Shown here: piece by piece, positions 57,716 through 64,000 of the stretch
Position numbering within the stretch: position 1 is the stretch's first letter
Layout: each line of letters starts with the position of its first letter
Assembly: GCF_000368145.1 (NCBI RefSeq)
Contig: NZ_KB849283.1
Location: forward strand, 1,576,324 to 1,640,323
Length of the DNA: 64,000 nucleotides
Reading direction: 5' to 3'
Origin: Acinetobacter guillouiae CIP 63.46
GTDB taxonomy: Bacteria > Pseudomonadota > Gammaproteobacteria > Pseudomonadales > Moraxellaceae
Made by a program: the position numbers and the translations under genes
The notes under the pieces: generated by a model
The model's input: only the letters and a program-made list of their open reading frames with translations
What the model was told of the DNA's origin: nothing
Databases searched by the model: none

Positions 57716-58180
57716 ATGAATATTGGAAAACTGTCTCAAACTGTTGGAATATCTGCCAAAATGATTCGTTATTATGAACAGATTGGTCTGATTCCAGCCG
57801 TGGGTCGAAGTAATGCAGGCTATCGCTCCTATTCTGACCAAGATGCTGAACGGCTCAAGTTTATTCGAAGTTCAAGATCACTTGGATTTTCAGTTGCAGA
57901 GATCGCTGATCTTTTAGATTTGTGGAACAATAAAAATCGACACAGTGCAGATGTAAAGCAACTCGCACTCTCGCATATCGAAAAATTGGAAATCCGTATT
58001 ACTGAACTACAGAAGATGACCAATACCTTGCAAAATTTAATCAATTGTTGTGCTGGTGATCATCGGCCGAATTGTCCAATTCTTGAGGGTTTGCAAAAGC
58101 AAGATATTGAACTTCAAGAAAGCTATCATCAAAATGATTCTCTCTCTGTTTCACCACTTGCACAGCAAAAAGCTAAATAG
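57716..58180 (+). CDS. cueR: CueR, MerR-family Cu+-responsive activator
   Basis: 154 aa. N-terminal winged HTH: MNIGKLSQTVGISAKMIRYY, then EQIGLIPAVGRSNAGYRSYS. Long dimerisation helix, and the Cu+-binding loop CCAGDHRPNCPI (about residues 112-123) with the two Cys typical of CueR. Activates copA through the 19-bp spacer promoter; being downstream of copA in the same operon, it would also raise its own level. Confidence 0.93.
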   Translation: MNIGKLSQTVGISAKMIRYYEQIGLIPAVGRSNAGYRSYSDQDAERLKFIRSSRSLGFSVAEIADLLDLWNNKNRHSADVKQLALSHIEKLEIRITELQKMTNTLQNLINCCAGDHRPNCPILEGLQKQDIELQESYHQNDSLSVSPLAQQKAK

Positions 58181-58250
58181 GATTTAAAAAATTTTAAATC
58201 CTCTGCTGATCGGTTTAGGATTATTTAATATTCTTTCTTGCAAAAATAAT

Positions 58251-58297
58251 CCTCCCCCTTGCGAAGTAATACTTCTCACCTTTGTCAAAGGAGGGGG
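58251..58297 (-). repeat. Intergenic hairpin repeat, copy 2
   Basis: CCTCCCCCTTGCGAAGTAAT followed by ACTTCTCACCTTTGTCAAAG and GAGGGGG; ends pair as a hairpin. Its reverse complement matches 36911-36959. Confidence 0.7.
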
Positions 58298-58332
58298 CTT
58301 TCCATTACTCAAATTAATTAAGTTTCACTTAA

Positions 58333-58366
58333 CTCCTTCGCCCCAACGTCAACATCCATGTCGCCA
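58333..58366 (-). repeat. Partial copy of the 21.9-kb hairpin repeat
   Basis: Reverse complement reads TGGCGACATGGATGT, then CGTTGGGGCG, close to 21935-21962. The rest of the cueR-quiA gap (58181-58505) contains only this, the repeat at 58251 and a terminator. Confidence 0.6.
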
Positions 58367-58457
58367 TGCGGTAGCTACGCCCTGTGTGATTCAATGATGT
58401 AAAAAGCAAAGCGACTTAATTTATACTCCTCTATTTAAATTTTAAACCCATAAAAAA

Positions 58458-58483
58458 ACTGCAATCGATTAACGATTGCAGTT
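58458..58483 (-). terminator. Intrinsic terminator of the qui operon
   Basis: Hairpin AACTGCAATCG-TTAAT-CGATTGCAGTT followed by T7 on the minus strand, 20 nt after the quiA stop. Confidence 0.92.
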
Positions 58484-58505
58484 CCATTTTTTAAACAGTT
58501 CTAGC

Positions 58506-60929
58506 TTATTTCAGACTATAGGCAATCACATAGTCACCATGATCAGGAGATTGTCGAGCACCGCCCGCAGTCACCATCACATATTGCTTACCTGTTTTAG
58601 GTGAAACATAGCTGATAGGTGTTCCTTGGCTACCGACAGGTAAGCGTGATTTCCACAACTCTTTACCTGAGGAAGAATCCAAGGCTCGTAAGTAGTAATC
58701 TTGCGTTGCTGCAAAGAATACTAAGCCACCTTGTGTTGCCATTGGCCCACCAATGGTTGGCATACCAATCGGTGCTTTTAATCCCATTTTTATGCCCATA
58801 GGTCCAGTGTCTTCCACTGTTCCCATCGGCACTTGCCAAGCGATCTGACGTGTTTTCATATCAATCGCAGTCATGGTGCCATAAGGCGGTTTTTGACATG
58901 GGATATTCAACTTCGACCAGAAGCGATCTTTATTGACTTTATAGGGTGTACCTTTCATCGGTACAGCACCCATACCTGTATTGACCTTTTCACCACCATT
59001 TGCCTGAATTGCCAAATCTTCAGGTGTTTGTTCAATCAACTGAATCCATAAACCTAAACGCATGTCGTTGACAAACATATATTGATGGCTTGGATCAAAG
59101 GCAATACTGCCCCAGTTCATGCCACCCAAAGAGCCAGGGAAACTTAAAGATTTATCTTTACCCGGTGCAGTATATAAGCCTTCATAACGCATAGATTTAA
59201 AGCCGATACGACACATAAGCTGGTCAAACGGTGTTGCACCCCACATATCCGATTCAGTCAAAGTTTGATTACCAATTTGTGGCATTTCAACAGAACGTGG
59301 TTGAGTTGGGCTATATTGTTCACCCGGAATATCCGCAGCTTTCACTGGTTGTTCAATCACTTGGGTTAATGGTTTGCCTGTTAAGCGATCCAATACAAAG
59401 AATTGTCCCGATTTGGTTCCAATCACCACAGCAGGTTGATTCTTACCACCTTTCATTGGGAAATCAACCAAGCTTGGTTGCATCGGTAAATCAAAATCCC
59501 ATAGGTCATTATGAACAGTTTGATAGACCCATTTTTCTTCGCCTGTTGTTGCATCTAATGCCAAGACAGATGAATTATATTTATGATCCAAGGGTTGACG
59601 GTTGCCTCCCCACACATCTACAGATGAGCTACCCATTGGTAAAAATACTGTGTTCATTTTTGGGTCATACGACATTGCTGCCCAAGAGTTTGCTGAACTG
59701 CGTTTATAGGTTTCACCTTCTTTTAACACATAGTTTGGATCAGGATTACGTGGATCAAATGCCCAACGCAATTGACCTGTGATCACATCATAAGCACGAA
59801 TCACCCCACCCGGCATATCTGCGGCAAGGTTATCTGCAATACGACTACCAACCACAATCACTGTGCCCGCAATGGTCGGTGCAGAGGTCACTTCAAAACG
59901 TGGCGCGGTGGTTCCTTCACCCAAACCTTTGAGTAAATCAACCGTTCCATCAACACCAAAATCTTTACAACGCTCACCAGTATCAGCATTGACCGCAATT
60001 AAACGTCCATCAGGCGTGTTGGTATAAACACGGCGTAGACAAGCGGTATTATTAGCGACAGCTTGAACAGGGGTTGCACCAGCCAAAGTCGGTTGGGTTA
60101 GTGCTTGGGTTGAATCGAAGTAAGCCACACCACGACAACGTTCCCATGCATCCGATTTAGAGTTTACTTCGGCTTTCCAAAGCTGTTTACCTGAGTCAGC
60201 CTCTAAAGCAAAAATATTGTTATGTGGTGTACATAAGAAAATCTTGTTGCCCACCTGTAAAGGGGTCATTTGATCTTCTGCACCATTGCCTGAACCCGTG
60301 GTGAAATCACCTGTACGAAAACGCCATGCTTCTTTGAGTTGATGGACATTATCACGAGTAATTTGATCAAGTGCAGCAAAGCGACTGCCGCCTGCATCCT
60401 GACCATAATTCTGCCAGTTACTTTGTTTCAGGTCCGCTTGAACAGGGACCAATGGCAATTCCTGACCTGAAGCTGCAACCGTTGGATGTGGTTGGAACAT
60501 TTGATAAAGCCCAATCAACATGCCTAAAACTGTGAGTGCACCTAAGCCAAAAGCTGGCAAGCTCGCACTCGGTTGAAACTGGTAACGACGAATCGCGGGT
60601 AAAGTAAACATCAATGCAGCAAATAAACCTGCTGGAAACATCAGTCTTGAAAATAAAGGCCAAAATTCCCAACCTGCATCTAGCAATGACCAAATAATTG
60701 TGCCCACAAAAACCAAACTAAATAACCAGACACCGAGCGTTTTTTTCTTAAATATAAATATCGCTGATGCCAGTGTGAATACACCAGAAATCACGAAATA
60801 CCATGATCCTCCAAGTGTTACCAGCTTAGCACCACCAACGGTAAAGAATAGCCCTGTCACAAGTAAAGCCAAAGCTAATATAAAACACCATATTTTTAAT
60901 ACGGTATGTGTCCTTGTAGACTCAGTCAT
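58506..60929 (-). CDS. quiA: PQQ-dependent quinate/shikimate dehydrogenase QuiA
   Basis: 807 aa. Membrane-bound quinoprotein of the glucose dehydrogenase type: five N-terminal membrane helices (about residues 10-140), then an eight-bladed propeller facing the periplasm (NWQNYGQDAGGSRFAALDQI, RFRTGDFTTGSGNG, EAWRF and ALDATTGEEKWVYQT-type W motifs). Oxidises quinate and shikimate, passing electrons to ubiquinone. Last gene of quiBCXA; order and length agree with A. baylyi. Confidence 0.93.
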   Translation of the reverse strand: MTESTRTHTVLKIWCFILALALLVTGLFFTVGGAKLVTLGGSWYFVISGVFTLASAIFIFKKKTLGVWLFSLVFVGTIIWSLLDAGWEFWPLFSRLMFPAGLFAALMFTLPAIRRYQFQPSASLPAFGLGALTVLGMLIGLYQMFQPHPTVAASGQELPLVPVQADLKQSNWQNYGQDAGGSRFAALDQITRDNVHQLKEAWRFRTGDFTTGSGNGAEDQMTPLQVGNKIFLCTPHNNIFALEADSGKQLWKAEVNSKSDAWERCRGVAYFDSTQALTQPTLAGATPVQAVANNTACLRRVYTNTPDGRLIAVNADTGERCKDFGVDGTVDLLKGLGEGTTAPRFEVTSAPTIAGTVIVVGSRIADNLAADMPGGVIRAYDVITGQLRWAFDPRNPDPNYVLKEGETYKRSSANSWAAMSYDPKMNTVFLPMGSSSVDVWGGNRQPLDHKYNSSVLALDATTGEEKWVYQTVHNDLWDFDLPMQPSLVDFPMKGGKNQPAVVIGTKSGQFFVLDRLTGKPLTQVIEQPVKAADIPGEQYSPTQPRSVEMPQIGNQTLTESDMWGATPFDQLMCRIGFKSMRYEGLYTAPGKDKSLSFPGSLGGMNWGSIAFDPSHQYMFVNDMRLGLWIQLIEQTPEDLAIQANGGEKVNTGMGAVPMKGTPYKVNKDRFWSKLNIPCQKPPYGTMTAIDMKTRQIAWQVPMGTVEDTGPMGIKMGLKAPIGMPTIGGPMATQGGLVFFAATQDYYLRALDSSSGKELWKSRLPVGSQGTPISYVSPKTGKQYVMVTAGGARQSPDHGDYVIAYSLK

Positions 60930-60945
60930 AGGTCATACTCCTAGA

Positions 60946-62271
60946 TTAGAAATTCACACGCATACTCAAACCAGCAACCCATGCATCATCCACTTCTTTT
61001 ACACCCGCAGGCTGATGGATATATTGTAGGTTGGGTCGTAGCATGACCGCAGGTGACCATTGGTAGGTATAGTTCAATTCAACATTGAGCTCATCACGTT
61101 GCACAGGCACATAATCTGTTGCAAACCTATCGTACTGGTCATAGCCACGGCTGTTGTTCGTTGCAATTTGGCGATCTTTATAACGATCATTGACCATATA
61201 ATTTGCAATACCAAATCCGATTGAATCATTTGGGCGACTGTCAAAAGGTCCTTTGTACCAGAGTGCAAGTTGTTGGGTACTTTGTACTGCCGTGGTGGCT
61301 TTATCATTGACCACAGCATTAAAGCTTATGAACAAACCACGTTTAGGATCTTGGCCTTTTTGGCTCAATTGTTGTTGTGCATTGAGCCAAAAACTATGTT
61401 TGCTATCATGCACTTTGCCTGCGATCGCAATATCATTGGCTTCTGCTGTCGAGTACAGCGCGCCGACTTTATACTCGCCTGCTAAACCATCAAATGCTGC
61501 TAGTTTTGGACGCCATGCCAGTTCTACTGGAATAGTGGCGCCTTTAACATTTCGCATATCCAAGTTAAAACCATCGTTTTTGCCGGTTTTAATGTTGTCA
61601 GGATTGACTTCATAAACACCGACACCCAATGTCCACTCAGGTGCAAATTGGTACTTCACATTGGTTCCCCATAAACCTACGGGTAAGTTGTACCAAATTG
61701 AACCAATGGATTTACCCAGTTGTCCGCCACAAAGTAATAAGTTTTGGAATTCACATTGTGAACCATTAAAGTCATCCGACATGCCCATACGACCAATCTT
61801 GAATTGAACGGTATTGTCAGCAAAGCCTTTTTTGACCCATGCTTGGGTCAGGCGCCAGATTTTGCCTCGCCCATAGATTTCTTGTGAATTGCCCAAAGCA
61901 CTGGAACGTGGGTCTTTAATGCTTTCTAAAGTTAAAGCATTACCATCACGCTTGGTGATTAAGATATTGGCTGTGGTATCTTTCCAGCCCGCGATTTTAT
62001 TTAAATCAAAGTTTGCACCCAACGCCAATTGCGCTGCATTTTCAAAGCTGTTGTTGTCGTGATAACCACCGTCTAAATTGGTTGCAGCTTGGCTCATAAT
62101 AGACGCAGTAAATTTATAGCCGTCTTTTTCCAGTTGTTGGCGTTGCCCATTCCAATCGCCCAATAACCATTGACGATCTTGTGACCAAGCTTGCTCAGCA
62201 AAACTACTCTGAGCCATACACACTGCAACTGCCAAACAACTCAGTTTGATCGATAATCCATTTGAACTCAT
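60946..62271 (-). CDS. quiX: OprB-like outer-membrane porin QuiX
   Basis: About 441 aa. Signal peptide ending SSFA (MSSNGLSIKLSCLAVAVCMA); the mature part starts EQAWSQDRQWLLGDWNGQRQ, typical of the carbohydrate-selective OprB porin family. It alternates aromatic beta-strands and ends in phenylalanine (GLSMRVNF). Probably lets quinate/shikimate enter the periplasm. ATG 62271 is favoured (AAGGA 8 nt upstream) over ATG 62280. Between quiC and quiA. Confidence 0.88.
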   Translation of the reverse strand: MSSNGLSIKLSCLAVAVCMAQSSFAEQAWSQDRQWLLGDWNGQRQQLEKDGYKFTASIMSQAATNLDGGYHDNNSFENAAQLALGANFDLNKIAGWKDTTANILITKRDGNALTLESIKDPRSSALGNSQEIYGRGKIWRLTQAWVKKGFADNTVQFKIGRMGMSDDFNGSQCEFQNLLLCGGQLGKSIGSIWYNLPVGLWGTNVKYQFAPEWTLGVGVYEVNPDNIKTGKNDGFNLDMRNVKGATIPVELAWRPKLAAFDGLAGEYKVGALYSTAEANDIAIAGKVHDSKHSFWLNAQQQLSQKGQDPKRGLFISFNAVVNDKATTAVQSTQQLALWYKGPFDSRPNDSIGFGIANYMVNDRYKDRQIATNNSRGYDQYDRFATDYVPVQRDELNVELNYTYQWSPAVMLRPNLQYIHQPAGVKEVDDAWVAGLSMRVNF

Positions 62272-62288
62272 ATTAAGCATCCTTACTT

Positions 62289-63749
62289 TTATTTAAGTTT
62301 TACCGCTGAGCTAAGTTCAGATGTTGCACCTAGACGATCTGTGATATTTGCTGTAACAGATGCAACTTTCATTGTCGGTTTCCAAGTCACGCTTGCTGTG
62401 CCTTGGGCATTGGTTGCAACAGTGCTTGAGCCTAAATAAAACTCGGCTTCATTTGCGCTTGCTTGTGAGTTTCCAAAAAATTCAACTTGATAACGTTGAT
62501 TTGGTTGTCCTTTTACTTCTACCGCAATTTGACCTTTTGCTAGGGTCAATTTAGGTGCTTGAATATTTTGATTTGGTTGTGGATTACAGCCTTGTTCATT
62601 GGGTTGCTGGCAGGTCTTTTGTAAGTTTGCTGGATCAATTTTTACGCCATGACCACGTGAACCGACAAAGTGTGCATGTTCTAATCCCGGAATATCAAAA
62701 ATGATCGCACCTAAACGTTGATTGGGCACACAGCTTCCACCCGCTTCACAGCGTTTGATGTCTTTGCCATTATTCCAAATTTGATTTTTGGTTAATGTGA
62801 TACGCGCATTAGCATCTTTTTCTGAACGAATCGCAACACCGACTCGATTGCCATGGACTTTATTGCTGTCAAAAATATTGCCATCACCTGTAAGGTTAAA
62901 GCCATTGGAGTTATTGGTGAGTTCGTTATAGGCAATATAATTGCGTTTGCCCCAGTTGATCTGTAAACCATCTGAATAGTTTTCAAACTTGTTGCCAATC
63001 ACGGCATTGTCATTGCCCCATAAAATTTCAATGCCTTGTGATGGCTCTGGGTTTGCAGCAGTTGAAATAAAGTGATTATTGGCAACCAAGTTAAATGCAG
63101 CACCACGGGTTAGCTCAAGTCCATCACCATTGTCTTGGAAATAGTTATTCAGCACTTTGTTGTTATTGGTGGTGGTCGCAGTCGGATTACCTTTACCATC
63201 ATCCCCTGTCAACATCACCCCTGCACCGCCATAGTTGTACATAATACGGTTATTTTGGATCAGGTTATTGCTGGCACGGTTCATCAATATCCCAATACAA
63301 AAACGACGAATCTCTAGTCCTTGAATGCTGACCCCGTTGATGTCACGTAACACAATCCCCGGTAAAGTTGTGGTACGAACATTGGTTCCGAACTGCCCTT
63401 CAACAGCTCCCGGACAAGCTTTAACCCCTGTGCCTTTAATATAATTTGAGCCATCAATCGCGATAAACTCACCTGTTTTTGCCCACTGTGTACCAATGAT
63501 TTTTACGGGTGCTTTAATTTCTGGCAGTGGACTGTTGACCTTAATGGCATAGGGTGCTTGTCCAACCGCTTGAATCAAAATCTCACTGGCTTCACTCGGC
63601 TTGCTGTTGACTTGCTCAATCGCCCAACGTAGTGAACCTTTTTCACTATCATCCTGATAGCGATCCACCACATAGCTTTCCGCCATTGCCAAACCAGAAA
63701 CCGCTAAGCCAAGTGCCAACGTTGTTAAACGTAATGAAATCATTTTCAT
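62289..63749 (-). CDS. quiC: Periplasmic 3-dehydroshikimate dehydratase QuiC (parallel beta-helix)
   Basis: 486 aa. Signal peptide about residues 1-23 (ending AMA). The body is a right-handed beta-helix: repeated N-rich coils such as NNLIQNNRIMYNYGGAGVML, NNNKVLNNYFQDNGDGLELT, DNAVIGNKFENYSDGLQINW and RNYIAYNELTNNSNGFNL (about residues 150-310). In A. baylyi quiC, lying between quiB and quiX, encodes an unusual periplasmic dehydroshikimate dehydratase giving protocatechuate; position and length match. The catalytic assignment is from operon position and recollection, since the fold alone does not show it. Confidence 0.8.
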   Translation of the reverse strand: MKMISLRLTTLALGLAVSGLAMAESYVVDRYQDDSEKGSLRWAIEQVNSKPSEASEILIQAVGQAPYAIKVNSPLPEIKAPVKIIGTQWAKTGEFIAIDGSNYIKGTGVKACPGAVEGQFGTNVRTTTLPGIVLRDINGVSIQGLEIRRFCIGILMNRASNNLIQNNRIMYNYGGAGVMLTGDDGKGNPTATTTNNNKVLNNYFQDNGDGLELTRGAAFNLVANNHFISTAANPEPSQGIEILWGNDNAVIGNKFENYSDGLQINWGKRNYIAYNELTNNSNGFNLTGDGNIFDSNKVHGNRVGVAIRSEKDANARITLTKNQIWNNGKDIKRCEAGGSCVPNQRLGAIIFDIPGLEHAHFVGSRGHGVKIDPANLQKTCQQPNEQGCNPQPNQNIQAPKLTLAKGQIAVEVKGQPNQRYQVEFFGNSQASANEAEFYLGSSTVATNAQGTASVTWKPTMKVASVTANITDRLGATSELSSAVKLK

Positions 63750-63769
63750 GTCTAAAAATTCCTTTTAAT

Positions 63770-64000
63770 TTATGGTGTAGGTTGAACGGTTTTTAATAAC
63801 TGTTTCAGTTGGGTCACATCAATTTGACCGGGCGCAGAAGCTTCACCGATCATGCCAAAACTAAAGCTGCCGCCCATATTGGCTGTGGCAATTCGAGAAA
63901 TGGTCCCGAGTTTGCCCATCGACATGGTGAGCAATGGTTTTTTAGATTGCTGACTGACTTTTAAGGTTGCATTCATCAAAGTAAATACATCTTGTTTGCT
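63770..64000 (-). CDS. quiB: 3-dehydroquinate dehydratase type I, QuiB (5' part beyond window)
   Basis: Only the C-terminal 76 residues are in the window. KKPLLTMSMGKLGTISRIAT and SFSFGMIGEASAPGQIDVTQ match the end of type I (AroD) dehydroquinase, including the Arg and the SAPGQ substrate loop. Converts 3-dehydroquinate to 3-dehydroshikimate, the step between QuiA and QuiC. The quiC start is 20 nt downstream. Confidence 0.9.
   Translation of the reverse strand, partial: SKQDVFTLMNATLKVSQQSKKPLLTMSMGKLGTISRIATANMGGSFSFGMIGEASAPGQIDVTQLKQLLKTVQPTP

Noticed and set aside
58180..58202. AT-rich palindrome after cueR as a terminator
   Set aside because: GGATTTAAAA/TTTTAAATCC has almost no GC pairs and no U-run after it; not convincing.

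Overview
The window is an AT-rich gammaproteobacterial chromosome segment that fits the genus Acinetobacter (Moraxellaceae). The evidence is the quinate catabolic order quiB-quiC-quiX-quiA known from A. baylyi, an rnhA-dnaQ fusion gene, fimL next to nudC, and the ubiI-ubiH-pepP-ygfB-zapA-6S RNA block. Species cannot be decided from the sequence alone. Both ends cut genes: an Old Yellow Enzyme family oxidoreductase on the left and 3-dehydroquinate dehydratase (quiB) on the right.

Region 1 (1-21.6 kb) is mostly core genome. It holds an OYE-type oxidoreductase, the yejABEF peptide/microcin C-type ABC importer, a LysM-rich MltD transglycosylase, the rnhA-dnaQ fusion, fimL, nudC and an alpha/beta hydrolase. 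It continues with the envelope cluster dolP-like/yraN/lpoA-like, divergent from rsmI, then a small acidic SutA-like protein and the ubiquinone hydroxylases ubiH-ubiI.

Region 2 (21.6-29.1 kb) is an AT-rich accessory block lying between ubiH and pepP, which are neighbours in E. coli. It contains a multi-hairpin intergenic repeat, a Fur-box TonB-dependent receptor, a divergent HxlR regulator/MFS exporter pair, a frameshifted lipoprotein gene and a GNAT acetyltransferase. Core order resumes with pepP-ygfB divergent from a coiled-coil gene and zapA, followed by 6S RNA (29.1-32.6 kb).

Region 3 (32.7-39.1 kb) has sparse genes: several small exported or membrane proteins, a LysR regulator divergent from a Cys-nucleophile alpha/beta hydrolase, and a 56-residue Pro-rich protein. 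It also holds a candidate structured RNA with its own terminator at about 38.67-38.86 kb. Region 4 (39.1-48.3 kb) is the kdpABC-kdpDE potassium uptake and sensing cluster plus uppP.

Region 5 (48.4-58.2 kb) starts with a 1374-bp IS4-family element inserted into an intergenic repeat. A second, inverted copy of that repeat lies at about 54.9-55.0 kb. Between them are a divergent Hfq-like gene, a Met/His-rich exported protein, copRS, copC and copD. The copper ATPase copA, with a MerR-type promoter, and cueR follow. Together these genes sense and handle periplasmic copper (CopRS, CopC, CopD) and cytoplasmic Cu+ (CueR, CopA). Region 6 (58.5-64.0 kb) is the qui operon on the minus strand, for periplasmic conversion of quinate/shikimate to protocatechuate.
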